A stretch of 64,000 bases of DNA, taken from Rhodoplanes serenus (GTDB lineage: Bacteria > Pseudomonadota > Alphaproteobacteria > Rhizobiales > Xanthobacteraceae). The stretch covers positions 22,581 to 86,580 of the forward strand of contig CAMDDZ010000012.1 in NCBI GenBank assembly GCA_945893145.1. The letters run 5' to 3'. Shown piece by piece: positions 1-9,416 of this stretch (position 1 is the first letter of the stretch; the number at the start of each line of letters is the position of its first letter). The position numbers and the translations under genes are program-made. Under the pieces are notes generated by a model. That model had not been told where the DNA came from. It was given only the letters and a program-made list of their open reading frames with translations, and did no database searches.

Positions 1-684
1 CCGCCCGGTGTGCTGCGGCTCGCCGGCTCCCGGCTGCGCCGCATCGACCTGGCGCTGATGCAAACGCTCGGCATCGGGCGCGTACTCATTCGACAGGCCC
101 GCGTGCGGGTGATCGGCGATGGCGCTTCAGCCGCGGCCATCGCCAGCGCGATCGAGGCCGATGGCGGCGTTGCGCTCAGAGACGGCGCTTCGCTCGAAGC
201 CGCATTGCAGATGGACGATACCGACGCCGTGGTCTGCGCCGGCGGCACCGGCAGCGGCCGCAACGACCGAAGCGTACACACCTTGGCAAAGCACGGGCAG
301 CTCTCGGTCCACGGCGTAGCGATCATGCCGGGGGAAACCACCGCGGTGGGATCGGCTCTCGCGGGACCGGTGCTGCTGTTGCCGGGACGCCTCGATGCCG
401 CACTGGCGGGCTGGCTCACCATCGGCCGGCGGCTGTTGGCCCGGCTGAACTTCCGGCTGGTCGAGGAGCAGCCGTTCAGCGCCGAGCTGTCGCGCAAGAT
501 CGCTTCCCCGCTCGGCCTTGCCGAAGTCGTGCCGGTGCGCCGGCGGCTCGGCACCGTCGAGCCGCTTACCAGCGGCCACCTGCCGGCGCATGCACTGGCT
601 CGCGCCGACGGCTGGATTCTGGTTCCAGCCGACTCAGAAGGCTATCCGGCCGGCGCCAAGGTGCCGGTGAGGGCGTGGCCGTGA
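1..684 (+). CDS. MoeA-like molybdopterin-binding protein, 5'-truncated by window edge
   Basis: The reading frame is open from base 1 and ends at 684, so only the C-terminal part (about 227 residues) is seen. The visible segment matches the MPT-binding (MoeA/MogA) fold: a stretch like the end of MoeA domain 2 (LALMQTLGIGRVLIRQARV), then DAVVCAGGTGSGRND in place of the usual SGGxSxGxxD, then HGVAIMPGETTAVG and LLLPGRLDAAL, which correspond to the KPG and LPGNP motifs. The motifs are altered (GGTGSGRND, LPGRLDA), so it may be a divergent MoeA paralogue rather than a housekeeping molybdotransferase. It overlaps the next gene by 10 bp, implying translational coupling. Family assignment is good; the precise reaction is unknown. 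A GTG at 10 is internal, not a credible start. Confidence 0.8.
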   Translation, partial: PPGVLRLAGSRLRRIDLALMQTLGIGRVLIRQARVRVIGDGASAAAIASAIEADGGVALRDGASLEAALQMDDTDAVVCAGGTGSGRNDRSVHTLAKHGQLSVHGVAIMPGETTAVGSALAGPVLLLPGRLDAALAGWLTIGRRLLARLNFRLVEEQPFSAELSRKIASPLGLAEVVPVRRRLGTVEPLTSGHLPAHALARADGWILVPADSEGYPAGAKVPVRAWP

Positions 685-2666
685 ACGACAAACCGGCTCA
701 ATCTCGCTCTCAAAGCGATCTGCTCGACGCGGTGCGGCGTGCGGCGCGCCAGGAGCAATTCCTCGAAGTGGTTTCCGCCGACGAGGCCCGCGCCCGTTTC
801 GAGCGGCGGCTCGATCTCTCACCACTGCCGGGCGAACGCGTGGCGCTTGCCGCCGCGCTCGGCCGCGTGCTGGCGTATGACGTGGTGGCGCCGATCGATG
901 TGCCGCCGTTCGATCGCGCCAACGTCGATGGCTTTGCGCTGCGCTCGGTCGACACGAAAAACGCAGCCAATGCCGCACCAACCGAGCTGACGCTGAATGC
1001 CGAGGTGATCGCTTGCGGTCACGCGCCGGTGGTTGAGGTCAAACCCGGCTCCGCCACCACGATCGCCACCGGCGGCGTCATCCCGCGCGGCGCCGACGCC
1101 GTGGTGATGGTCGAGCATACGGAATTGGTCGAAAGCGTGCCCGCTATTGAATTGCGCCGCGCGATCTCGCCCGGGCAGTTCATCTCCTACGCCGGCTCCG
1201 ACATTGCGCGCGGTGAAACGCTGCTGCGCAAGGGCCAAAGAATCGGTTCGCGCGAAATCGGCATGCTGGCGGCCTGCGGGCTTGCCGAGATCGACGTGGT
1301 CCGGCGGCCCAAAGTGGCTGTGCTGTCGACCGGCGATGAACTGGTCAGCGTCGGCACGCCGCTGAAACCGGCGGCCGTGTACGACAGCAATGGCCCCATC
1401 GTCGCCGCCGCCGTGACCGAAGCGGGCGGCGAGCCGGTGATGCTCGGGGCGTTTCCCGATGACGAGCGCGCGCTCGAAGCCGCCATCCGGGGCGCGCTCT
1501 CACAATGTGACATGGTCGTGCTCTCGGGCGGCACCTCCAAGGGCGCCGGCGATCTCTCCCACGGCGTGGTATCGCGGCTCGGCTCGCCTGGAATCCTAGT
1601 GCATGGCGTGGCGCTCAAGCCCGGCAAGCCGCTCTGCCTCGCGGTGGTCGACGGCAAGGCCATTGCGGTGCTGCCCGGCTTTCCGACCTCGGCGATCTTC
1701 ACGTTCCATGCGTTCGTGGCGCCCGCGATCCGCGCCCGCGCCGGCCTGCCGCCGGAAGCCGCCGAAACGGTGAACGCCGAAGTGCCGGTGCGCATCGCCT
1801 CCGAAATGGGCCGCAAGGAGTTTGTGCTGGTTTCGCTGGCCGAAAGCGGCGGCCAGATAGTGGCGTTCCCGACCCAGAAGGGCTCGGGCGCGGTGACAAG
1901 CTTCTCGCAGGCTGATGGCTTCATCGAGATCGACGCGCTCGCCTCCGTGCTGGATGCCGGCAGCAGCGCACAGGTCACACTGATCGGCAGTGCTGCGCGT
2001 GCGCCCGATGTCGTCATCATGGGGAGCCACGACGTCGCGCTCGACGTTGTGGTGGGTGCGTTGGCCGAGCGCGGCTTCTCGGCGCGCACCATCGCGATCG
2101 GCAGCCAAGGCGGCGTCAGCGCGGCCATGCAAGGTCAATGCGATGTCGCGCCGGTGCATCTCGTCGATCCGGCGACCGGCATCTACAATAAACATCTGCT
2201 CGCGCCGGGGCTCGCGCTGGTCAAAGGCTGGCGGCGCATGCAGGGCGTCGTGTTCCGGCATGGCGACGCGCGCTTCGACGGCAAGAGCGCCGCCGACGCC
2301 GTGAAGACCGCGCTGGCCGATCCCTCCTGCCTCATGGTCAACCGCAACGCCGGTGCCGGCACACGCGTGCTGATCGACCAATTGCTCTGCGGAACGCGGC
2401 CGCCCGGCTACGCCAACCAGCCGCGCTCGCACAACGCGGTTGCGGCCGCCATCGCGCAATCGCGTACTGACTGGGGCGTGGCGATCGAGCCGGTGGCGAA
2501 GCTCTACGGCTTAGGCTTCCTGGTGCTCGCGCCGGAGGATTACGATTTCCTGCTGGTCGAGAGCCGCCGCGCACGGCCGGCCGTGCAAGCGTTTATGGCG
2601 GCGTTGCGCGATCCGAAAACGCGCGAGCGGATCAGGGCATTGGGAATGCAGCCAGCGGACGATTAA
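675..2666 (+). CDS. MoeA molybdopterin molybdotransferase fused to a C-terminal PBP-like domain
   Basis: 663 residues with GTG start (a second GTG at 681 is possible). Residues ~40-435 are a full MoeA: PPFDRANVDGFA near the N terminus, LSGGTSKGAGD at ~283-293, HGVALKPGKPL and VLPGFPTSA. From ~445 onward is a second domain that starts IMGSHDVALD and resembles periplasmic binding proteins (PBP_like family), with no signal peptide. Known MoeA inserts molybdate into adenylylated molybdopterin. The added domain could bind an oxyanion or a pterin, but that is inference. The same domain type is found in the HTH regulator at 17757-18641. The gene overlaps the upstream MoeA-like gene by 10 bp. About 660 residues is well above the ~400 of ordinary MoeA, which the fusion explains. 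Confidence 0.88.
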   Translation: MAVNDKPAQSRSQSDLLDAVRRAARQEQFLEVVSADEARARFERRLDLSPLPGERVALAAALGRVLAYDVVAPIDVPPFDRANVDGFALRSVDTKNAANAAPTELTLNAEVIACGHAPVVEVKPGSATTIATGGVIPRGADAVVMVEHTELVESVPAIELRRAISPGQFISYAGSDIARGETLLRKGQRIGSREIGMLAACGLAEIDVVRRPKVAVLSTGDELVSVGTPLKPAAVYDSNGPIVAAAVTEAGGEPVMLGAFPDDERALEAAIRGALSQCDMVVLSGGTSKGAGDLSHGVVSRLGSPGILVHGVALKPGKPLCLAVVDGKAIAVLPGFPTSAIFTFHAFVAPAIRARAGLPPEAAETVNAEVPVRIASEMGRKEFVLVSLAESGGQIVAFPTQKGSGAVTSFSQADGFIEIDALASVLDAGSSAQVTLIGSAARAPDVVIMGSHDVALDVVVGALAERGFSARTIAIGSQGGVSAAMQGQCDVAPVHLVDPATGIYNKHLLAPGLALVKGWRRMQGVVFRHGDARFDGKSAADAVKTALADPSCLMVNRNAGAGTRVLIDQLLCGTRPPGYANQPRSHNAVAAAIAQSRTDWGVAIEPVAKLYGLGFLVLAPEDYDFLLVESRRARPAVQAFMAALRDPKTRERIRALGMQPADD

Positions 2667-2693
2667 GGCCTCACGTCCTGCTGTCAACGCGCG

Positions 2694-4430
2694 TCACAGC
2701 GCGTCCATGATCCCGGCATCGATCAGCCGCCGATGGAAGGCGCGGATCTCGTCGCGCGCCGGGCATTCGTGATAGCGGCCTTCGCACAGCATCATCAGCC
2801 GCTTGCGCTCGCGATAGACGTCCGAAAGCGGAAGCCGCGCCGCCTCCAGGATCACCGTGCCGAGATAAGGTACATCGACCGTATCGAGCGCCGGAAGCGG
2901 CGCCGGCTCATAGCCCACCGCGTCCACCGCGTAATAGGTGATGCGTGCCGCGTCGTTGCCGCTGCGCACGACGTCTTCGACCGAGCTGTTCGGATCGAGC
3001 CCGAGCAGCCGCAACGTGACGAGCGGCTGATGGTCCCCGTAGTGCACGATCAGGAACCGCTCGCCGGGGAAACGCAGCGCCAGTTGGGCACGCATGTCCT
3101 GATAGTCGATACGCGCCATCGACAGCCGCCGCAGGTATTCGTGCATCTCTGCAGACGCGCCCGGCCCGCCGCCCGGCACCTCCACCTCCGGCATATAGGC
3201 GAAGTCGTAGGGCCAATGCGTCGCCATCGTCTCGATGAAAACGAACAGCGGCTGCGGCGAAGCTTTGAAGTGCTGCCCCATCGCGTTCAGCGCATTGGCG
3301 AAATAGAACCGGTCGCGCTCGTTGGGCGTCGGCGCGTTCTGATCCTCGGTGTCGATCACCTGATGGAAGCCGGTCCCGGCCAAGAATCGCCCCATCGAAA
3401 GGTAAGAGCGCATCAGCGGAAACACCGACACGTTGCGATAGCCGCAACGCGCCAGCGCGTGCGGCAGCGTGTCGCGAATCTTGCCGGTCATCACCGACTG
3501 GATGAAATTGCGCAACCCGCCTGACGAGAAGGTCGAAAGACCGGTCAGCACCGAGAACTCGGTCATCGCCGATGCGCCGCCGTAGGTCTCGACCCGCATC
3601 TTGTGAATCTTGCCGTCGAACGAACGGAAGAACGAATCCATCCGGGGGTCGTAACGCAGCTCCGGGAACTGTGAGGGCTGCACCACCGATTCTTCATGGA
3701 TCAGGATGATGTGCGGCGGCTTCGATGCGGTTTGGCAGCTTGCCGGGATTTGCAGCACCGGCCCCGGTGCCTGGGGCGCCGCCTCGATAATGCTGCCACG
3801 CCACAGCGCTTCCGCAGTCTCGGACCATGACGAGAAGAACAGCGTGACGTAATGGTTCGTATAGTTGAACTCGCCGTGTACCCGCTGCTCGCGCGGTTCC
3901 GCGCCCGCCCAGGCCAGCGCCGCAAAGATCAGCGCCGCACCGAGCGCGTAAGAGCGGCGGATGCGCGTACCGTCAAGCCGCCACGCCAGACCGGCAAGCA
4001 TCAGCGCCGTGAGTGCTGCAGCGCCGAACGCGAGCACGGTATGGCGTTCGTCGTTCCACAACGCCTCCATGGCGGCGTGGGACTGGAGCAGCGTCACCAC
4101 GTCATAGGCATGCAGCGCGAGATCGGTGATGCGCTGGTGGACGATGGAGGCCGCATGGATGCCCCACAGCATCGCGGCGACCAGCACAGTGGCGGGCAGC
4201 ACGCGACCCAACACGAACGCGATCAGCGCGCCGACGGTCAGGGACACCGCCGCAACGAACAGCGAATCGGCAAGGCCACGTTCCGGCGACCAGCCCAGCG
4301 CCGCGACGGCCAACGTGGCCAGCGTAACGATCGCTGCAACGATCCACGGACCGAAGCTGCGGGTGCGGCGAGCGCCAAGCGACGCGGTCACCGCAGGCGC
4401 CACAGCCGGATTGTTGGGAAGGTCGGTCAT
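2694..4430 (-). CDS. LTA-synthase/phosphoethanolamine-transferase-like membrane sulfatase
   Basis: 578 residues. Five hydrophobic helices lie in residues ~27-176, followed by an extracytoplasmic alkaline-phosphatase-superfamily domain from ~238. Visible active-site elements are HEES at 245-248 (metal-binding Glu), GGASAMTEF at 284-292 where Ser287 aligns with the catalytic Thr of LtaS, THW at 404-406, and YGDHQP at 464-469 with the Asp-His metal pair. The architecture matches enzymes that transfer phospho-alcohol groups to lipids or glycans at the outer face of the inner membrane. The substrate cannot be read from sequence. A serine nucleophile instead of threonine is a notable variation. The gene converges with the MoeA fusion (27 bp gap) and has no functional link to the molybdenum genes that I can see. 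Confidence 0.82.
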   Translation of the reverse strand: MTDLPNNPAVAPAVTASLGARRTRSFGPWIVAAIVTLATLAVAALGWSPERGLADSLFVAAVSLTVGALIAFVLGRVLPATVLVAAMLWGIHAASIVHQRITDLALHAYDVVTLLQSHAAMEALWNDERHTVLAFGAAALTALMLAGLAWRLDGTRIRRSYALGAALIFAALAWAGAEPREQRVHGEFNYTNHYVTLFFSSWSETAEALWRGSIIEAAPQAPGPVLQIPASCQTASKPPHIILIHEESVVQPSQFPELRYDPRMDSFFRSFDGKIHKMRVETYGGASAMTEFSVLTGLSTFSSGGLRNFIQSVMTGKIRDTLPHALARCGYRNVSVFPLMRSYLSMGRFLAGTGFHQVIDTEDQNAPTPNERDRFYFANALNAMGQHFKASPQPLFVFIETMATHWPYDFAYMPEVEVPGGGPGASAEMHEYLRRLSMARIDYQDMRAQLALRFPGERFLIVHYGDHQPLVTLRLLGLDPNSSVEDVVRSGNDAARITYYAVDAVGYEPAPLPALDTVDVPYLGTVILEAARLPLSDVYRERKRLMMLCEGRYHECPARDEIRAFHRRLIDAGIMDAL

Positions 4431-4476
4431 AGACCGGAGGTCAATCGCTCAAATCAGGAGCCCAATTGGATCGACA

Positions 4477-5382
4477 TTATCGTTCGCACCCGGCAAGTTC
4501 CAGCGCTGCTTCGGCGAACGCTGCGGGCGCTTCCTGTGGCAGATTGTGGCCAACCACGGGAATGAGGCGGCGCTGATACGGCCCGGTGAAGAACCGCGCG
4601 TGCCTTTCCGACATATCGGCCGGCTGGACGCCGGCGGCAGCGCCTTGCAGCACGATGGTGGGCACAGCGATTTTCGGCGAACCCACGAGTTGACGCTCGA
4701 TCGTCTCCAGCGCCGGATCGCCGGGCGCATAACCGAAGCGGTGCCGATACGACTGCACCGTGACATCGACGAAATCCGGATTGTCCCACGATGGCGCCGA
4801 GCGTTCGAAGGTTGCGTCGTCGAACTGCCAGTTGGGCGACCACAATTGCCAAAGCAGCCGGATGAACGCGCGCCGGTTCTGCTGCAGGCCGGCGCGGCCG
4901 CGCTCGCCGTGCAGATAATATTGATACCAGAAGCGGTGCTCCTGCTCCGGCTCCGCGGGCTTCACCGAGCCGGCGATGTCTTGGATGTTGTAACCGTTGC
5001 CGGTGACCAGGCCGTGCAGGCGTTCCGGCCAGAGCGCCGCGATGATGCAAGCCGCGCGCCCGCCCCAATCGTAGCCGGCGAGCACCGCGCGCTCGATGCC
5101 GAGAACGTCCATGAATTCCTTGAGATCGTTGCCAAGCGCCGCCTGCTGACCGGAGCGAGGCGTATCCGGCGATAAGAATCGCGTTGGCCCGAAGCCGCGC
5201 AAGTAGGGCACGATCGCGCGGCACCCTGCCGCTGTCACGCGCGGCACCACCTCGTCATAGCAGCGCAGGTCGTAGGGCCAGCCGTGCATCAGCATCACCG
5301 GCATGCCATTGGCCGGACCACTCTCGGAATACGCAATCTCCAGCGTGCCGGTGCGCACCCGCTTGAGATTGTCCGCCGCCAT
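4477..5382 (-). CDS. Alpha/beta hydrolase, epoxide hydrolase/dehalogenase-like
   Basis: 301 residues from ATG at 5382, chosen because AGGGAGAAAG lies just upstream of it; an upstream in-frame ATG at 5430 has no such site. HGWPYDLRCYDEVVP supplies the oxyanion-hole HGW(P), and AGYDWGG is the nucleophile elbow with Asp, as in epoxide hydrolases and haloalkane dehalogenases rather than Ser esterases. A C-terminal VVGHNLP provides the likely catalytic His. The cap region is typical for the family in length. The substrate is unknown. The gene is transcribed divergently from mobB across a 158 bp gap and is probably a bystander in the molybdenum island. Confidence 0.85.
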   Translation of the reverse strand: MAADNLKRVRTGTLEIAYSESGPANGMPVMLMHGWPYDLRCYDEVVPRVTAAGCRAIVPYLRGFGPTRFLSPDTPRSGQQAALGNDLKEFMDVLGIERAVLAGYDWGGRAACIIAALWPERLHGLVTGNGYNIQDIAGSVKPAEPEQEHRFWYQYYLHGERGRAGLQQNRRAFIRLLWQLWSPNWQFDDATFERSAPSWDNPDFVDVTVQSYRHRFGYAPGDPALETIERQLVGSPKIAVPTIVLQGAAAGVQPADMSERHARFFTGPYQRRLIPVVGHNLPQEAPAAFAEAALELAGCER

Positions 5383-5540
5383 GACGCTTTCTCCCTGCAT
5401 CTGAGTTGATGATGCCAGGGAAAGGCACAAAGCGATAGTGATTTCAATACGTTAGAGTTCGTCGTCCCGCAACGGCGGCCACGCGCGCGGCGCAGCAGAG
5501 CGACCAAAGCGTCACGCCGCTGTTTTGCTATAAGCACCCC

Positions 5541-6068
5541 ATGCGCATCATCGGACTGGCTGGCTGGAGCGGGTCGGGCAAGACCACGTTGATCACCAAG
5601 GTTCTGCCGCGCCTAATCGCGCGCGGTTCCCGGGTGTCGACCGTCAAGCACGCCCACCACGGCTTCGACCTCGATCAGCCCGGCAAGGATTCGTTCATGC
5701 ACCGCACCGCCGGCGCGACCGAGGTGGCGATCAGTTCAGCAAAGCGCTTTGCGATCCTGCACGAGCTGCGCGACGAAACCGAATGGGACTTGCCGGCGCT
5801 GCTGGAACAAATGGCGCCGGTCGATCTGGTGCTGGTCGAGGGCTTCAAGCGCGATGCGTTCCCCAAGCTTGAGATTTACCGGGCGGCGAATGGCAAGCCG
5901 CTGCTCCACCCTGACGACCCGCATATTGTGGCGATCGCGTCCGACACACCGCTGCCGCAAGCCAAGGTGCCGATGATCGATCTCGACGACATCGAACAGA
6001 TCGCCGATGTGCTGCTCAAGCACGCGACGCCATGGCAACGCCCAGCGGCCGCCATCCGGAGCGCGTGA
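5541..6068 (+). CDS. mobB: Molybdopterin-guanine dinucleotide biosynthesis adaptor MobB
   Basis: 175 residues. The N terminus carries the P-loop GWSGSGKTTL (residues ~8-17), then VKHAHHGFDLDQPGKDS and AGATEVAISSAKR, both hallmarks of MobB. LVLVEGFKRDAFPKLEIYR is the conserved Walker-B-like segment. MobB is a GTP-binding accessory protein that assists MobA in making the MGD/bis-MGD forms of the cofactor in the cytosol. Its stop codon overlaps the start of the following moeA (TGATG at 6066-6070), so the two are translationally coupled. mobA lies close by, facing it, which supports the role. Confidence 0.93.
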   Translation: MRIIGLAGWSGSGKTTLITKVLPRLIARGSRVSTVKHAHHGFDLDQPGKDSFMHRTAGATEVAISSAKRFAILHELRDETEWDLPALLEQMAPVDLVLVEGFKRDAFPKLEIYRAANGKPLLHPDDPHIVAIASDTPLPQAKVPMIDLDDIEQIADVLLKHATPWQRPAAAIRSA

Positions 6069-7342
6069 TGGCGCAGCTCACCGACGATTGCTTTGCGTTC
6101 TCCGGCCCCCTGCTCCCGGTCGCCGACATGGAGCGGCTGATCGCAGAGCGCGTGCAGCCAGTGACCGGGACCGAGGCGGTCCCGCTCAATGCCGCGCGTG
6201 GCCGCGTGCTGGCCGATGCGGTGATCGCGCCGATCGACCTGCCGCCATTCGACAATTCCGCAGTCGATGGCTACGCGGTCCGCCACCACGATCTCGACTC
6301 CAAGGCCGAGACGCGGCTCGCCGTCTCCGGCCGGTTGACCGCCGGCAGCGCCGCGGCCGTGCCCGTCACCGCCGCGCAGGCCATCCGCATTTTCACCGGC
6401 GCGCCGATGCCCGTGGGCGCCGACACCGTGTTCATGCAGGAGGACGTGCAGCTCGACGGTCAGACCGTGATCGTACCGCCAGGGCTCAAAGCCGGCGCCA
6501 ACCGGCGGCGCGCCGGGGAAGACGTCGCCAAGGGATCGGTCGTGCTGCCGTCGGGACGGCGGCTCGCCGCGCAGGACGTGGCGCTCGCCGCAGCCGTCGG
6601 CCTGACCAAGCTCACCATGCGCCGCCGCGTGAAGGTCGCGCTGTTTTCGACCGGCGACGAGATCGTCGAGCCCGGCTCGCCGCGTCCGGCCGCCGCGCTC
6701 TACGACGCCAATCGCTACTTGCTGGCCGGCATGCTCGATCGGCTCGGCGCAGCGGTGACCGACCTCGGCATCCTCAAGGACAATCCGGCTGAGCTTGCGG
6801 CGGCAATATCGGCGGCGGCGCGCGATCATGACCTCGTGCTGACATCCGGCGGCGTCTCGACCGGCGAGGCGGATCACGTGCGCGACGCGATCCAGCAAAT
6901 CGGACGACTGGTGTTCTGGCGCGTCGCTATCAAGCCCGGCCGGCCGGTGGCGATGGGCGTGGTGCCGGGAGCGAGCGCCGGAACTGGCGCGGCGTTCGTT
7001 GGCCTGCCTGGCAATCCGGCAGCGGTGTTCGTGACATTTGTCAAAGTGGTGCGGCCGCTGCTGCTGCGTCTTGCCGGCGCCAGTCCCGAACCCCTGACGG
7101 CGCTGCCGGTCAAACTCGCGTTTGCCTACAAGAAAAAGACCGGCCGGCGCGAATACGTTCGCGTCGCGCTGCGGCGGAGTCCAGACGGTTCGATCGAGGC
7201 GGTGAAGCATCCGCAGGAGGGCGCGGGCGTTATCACCTCGCTGACCGAGACCGACGGCCTGGCCGAGCTGGCTGAAGACACGACAGCGTTCGAACCGGGC
7301 GCGACCGTCGGCTTTCTCTCCTACGAAACGCTGATGGGCTAG
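6068..7342 (+). CDS. moeA: Molybdopterin molybdenumtransferase MoeA
   Basis: 424 residues from the ATG at 6068 that overlaps the mobB stop (TGATG). An earlier in-frame ATG at 6032 lies inside mobB and is less likely. It has all the standard MoeA motifs: LPPFDNSAVDGYAV, RIFTGAPMPVGADTV, LFSTGDE, the MPT-site TSGGVSTGEADH, KPGRP and GLPGNPAA. It inserts molybdate into adenylylated molybdopterin, releasing AMP. Unlike the gene at 675-2666 it has no extra domain, so this is the best candidate for the housekeeping enzyme. It ends only 3 bp from the end of the converging mobA. Confidence 0.94.
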   Translation: MAQLTDDCFAFSGPLLPVADMERLIAERVQPVTGTEAVPLNAARGRVLADAVIAPIDLPPFDNSAVDGYAVRHHDLDSKAETRLAVSGRLTAGSAAAVPVTAAQAIRIFTGAPMPVGADTVFMQEDVQLDGQTVIVPPGLKAGANRRRAGEDVAKGSVVLPSGRRLAAQDVALAAAVGLTKLTMRRRVKVALFSTGDEIVEPGSPRPAAALYDANRYLLAGMLDRLGAAVTDLGILKDNPAELAAAISAAARDHDLVLTSGGVSTGEADHVRDAIQQIGRLVFWRVAIKPGRPVAMGVVPGASAGTGAAFVGLPGNPAAVFVTFVKVVRPLLLRLAGASPEPLTALPVKLAFAYKKKTGRREYVRVALRRSPDGSIEAVKHPQEGAGVITSLTETDGLAELAEDTTAFEPGATVGFLSYETLMG

Positions 7343-7345
7343 GCC

Positions 7346-7972
7346 TTAAGCGTCCGGATGTTGCGCCGCGACGCGCTCGGCCGCGGCGACATCTTCCGGT
7401 GTGTTGACGTTGAAGAACGGATCGACCGGATCGACCGGCCAGTCGGCCAGCGCCACGCCATGCCGCGCGGTCCAGATTTCGATCTTGCGCATGTCCTCAT
7501 CGACCAGTGCGCGGCGCAGGTCGGCGCGTAGCGCGACCGGCCATATCCCCACCACCGGATGCCGCCATTCGCCGGAGCGCGCGCAAGCGAGCGGCAAACC
7601 TGTTGCCGTCCGCGCTTGATGCAGACTTGCCACCAGATCCCTCGGCAGGAACGGACAATCGCCCGGCACGCTCGCGACGAACGGAACGTCCGGCGCATGC
7701 GCGGCGGCCCAGTCGAGGCCTGCAAGAATGCCGGCCAGCGGGCCCGCGAAACCCGGAACGTTATCGGCGACGACCGGCAATCCGGTTTCGGCGAAGCGCG
7801 CCGGATCGCCATTGGCATTCAAAATAAGCCGCGTGCATTGGGGCTTGAGACGGCCGATGACGCGGGACAGAATCGTCGCGCCGCCGATTTGGGTGAGCGG
7901 TTTGTCGCCGCCGCCCATGCGGCGCGCCAGCCCGCCGGCGAGGACGAGACCCAGCGTCGGCACGTCAGTCAT
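7346..7972 (-). CDS. mobA: Molybdenum cofactor guanylyltransferase MobA
   Basis: 208 residues, the usual length. The nucleotide-binding signature [16 protein letters not shown] is at the N terminus, followed by [14 protein letters not shown] and [10 protein letters not shown], which provides the metal-binding Asp. FFNVNTPED near the C terminus is the other conserved MobA element. It transfers GMP from GTP to the molybdenum cofactor to form MGD. Its start overlaps the stop of fdhD by 8 bp, so fdhD-mobA form one transcription unit. FdhD acts on bis-MGD enzymes, which fits. Confidence 0.94.
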   Translation of the reverse strand: MTDVPTLGLVLAGGLARRMGGGDKPLTQIGGATILSRVIGRLKPQCTRLILNANGDPARFAETGLPVVADNVPGFAGPLAGILAGLDWAAAHAPDVPFVASVPGDCPFLPRDLVASLHQARTATGLPLACARSGEWRHPVVGIWPVALRADLRRALVDEDMRKIEIWTARHGVALADWPVDPVDPFFNVNTPEDVAAAERVAAQHPDA

Positions 7973-8843
7973 GCACCGCCGCTTTGCGCCGGTGCTTGGA
8001 GCTCTCCTCTACGACGTAGCGGAGGTCCTGATCGAACACGATGCGGTCTTCGCCGGCCAGCGCCGTGAAGCGCTTGCCTCGCGCGCGGCCGATCAGCGTG
8101 AGGTTTGCCTTGCGCGCCAACTCGACGCCCCAGGCGGTAAATCCCGAGCGCGATATTAGGATCGGGATGCCCATGCGGACGGTCTTGATCACCATCTCGG
8201 AGGTCAGCCGGCCGGTGGTGTAGAAAATCTTGTCCTCCGGGCGAACGCGGTGCTTGAACATCCAGCCCGCGATTTTATCCACCGCATTGTGGCGGCCGAC
8301 GTCCTCCATATAGACCAGCGGCCGGTCCTCGACCGCGAGCACACAGCCGTGAATGGCGCCGGCTTCGAGATAGAGCGACGGCGTGGTGTTGATCTTGTTG
8401 GTGAGCGAGTAGAGCCATGAGGTGCGAAGCTCCGCCTCCGGCAACTTCACATCCTCCAACGCTTCCATGAGATCGCCAAATACTGTGCCTTGCGCACAGC
8501 CGGAGGTCTGCACCTTCTTCTTCAGCTTCTTCTCATAGTTGGTCCGGCGCTTGGTGCGCACCACGACAACCGCCAAATCCTCGTCGTAATCGACCGAGGT
8601 GATGGTGTCGGTCTGCTTCAGCATGTTCTGATTGAGCAGATAGCCGATGGCGAGATATTCCGGATAGTCGCCGATCGTCATGGCGGTCACGATCTCCTGG
8701 GAATTCAAAAAGATCGTGAGCGCGCGCTCGACCGTGACCGAGGTCTCGACCTTGGCGCCGGTCTGATCGATGCCGGTGACGCGTTCGGTCAGCCGCGGAT
8801 CGAGCGGATCGGGCTTGATCAGATAATCTTTGGGCTTGCGCAT
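7965..8843 (-). CDS. fdhD: Formate dehydrogenase accessory sulfurtransferase FdhD
   Basis: 292 residues. Recognisable FdhD segments are [13 protein letters not shown], the Cys loop [12 protein letters not shown] (Cys116), ALLEA-equivalent [29 protein letters not shown] and [14 protein letters not shown]. FdhD passes sulfur from a desulfurase to bis-MGD before its insertion into formate dehydrogenase. In the E. coli protein the loop is a CxxC; here only the first Cys is kept (C-A-Q-G). A one-Cys loop still leaves the residue shown to matter most for sulfur transfer in that family. No formate dehydrogenase genes are in the window. The gene is divergent from the small secreted protein at 8928. 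Confidence 0.93.
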   Translation of the reverse strand: MRKPKDYLIKPDPLDPRLTERVTGIDQTGAKVETSVTVERALTIFLNSQEIVTAMTIGDYPEYLAIGYLLNQNMLKQTDTITSVDYDEDLAVVVVRTKRRTNYEKKLKKKVQTSGCAQGTVFGDLMEALEDVKLPEAELRTSWLYSLTNKINTTPSLYLEAGAIHGCVLAVEDRPLVYMEDVGRHNAVDKIAGWMFKHRVRPEDKIFYTTGRLTSEMVIKTVRMGIPILISRSGFTAWGVELARKANLTLIGRARGKRFTALAGEDRIVFDQDLRYVVEESSKHRRKAAVHD

Positions 8844-8927
8844 GAATCACTTATATCGCGTGCCACACGGCCGCTCCAATGTTGTCTCAAGGGCTTTCTG
8901 CGTGCCCATCGGTTAGGAGTCATATCT

Positions 8928-9383
8928 ATGGTCGCACTCCGCATTGCGCTCCCTGCTCTGTTCCTGGCCTTTGCCCCCGGCACCGCGACGGCTGCCTCCG
9001 TCGGCGATGAATTGCTGAAATTTGGACTGATCGGCACCTGGGCGCACGACTGCAGCAGGGATGCTGCCGGCGATAACCCTTATGTGATCTACGCCGCCCC
9101 GCGCAGCGGCAGCCCAACGCGCACGTTGCAGATGGAGACCAAGGGCCTGGATGGCCTTGTACCGATCGACAGCGCGCGCGTCGTCAACGACCGGCGCCTG
9201 GAAATTGCCTGGACCCAGAAGGGCGTCACATTCCGGATGGTCTTCGCGAAGGACGACGATGGGCGTTACCGCAGCGTCGAGTCGGTCGGCAGCGATGGCC
9301 GAACCTATATCCGCGGCGGCCGATTTGTGAACGACGACACCGAGGTGAAATGGTTCAGCAAGTGCCAAAGCCCGCCGTCGTGA
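8928..9383 (+). CDS. Small secreted protein of unknown function
   Basis: 151 residues from ATG 8928, preceded by TTAGGAG at 8913-8919. The frame is open further upstream but with no comparable ribosome site. The N terminus MVALRIALPALFLAF followed by TATAASVG is a clear Sec signal peptide with cleavage near residue 22. The mature part has two Cys (in AHDCSRD and SKCQSP) that could form a disulfide, and alternating beta-type segments (LEIAWTQKGVTFRMVF). I do not recognise a named domain; proteins of this look are annotated as hypothetical in Bradyrhizobium relatives. It converges on lpxA. Confidence 0.72.
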   Translation: MVALRIALPALFLAFAPGTATAASVGDELLKFGLIGTWAHDCSRDAAGDNPYVIYAAPRSGSPTRTLQMETKGLDGLVPIDSARVVNDRRLEIAWTQKGVTFRMVFAKDDDGRYRSVESVGSDGRTYIRGGRFVNDDTEVKWFSKCQSPPS

Positions 9384-9416
9384 GCGCGGCGACGAGTCTT
9401 CGCCTAAGCTCATAAA

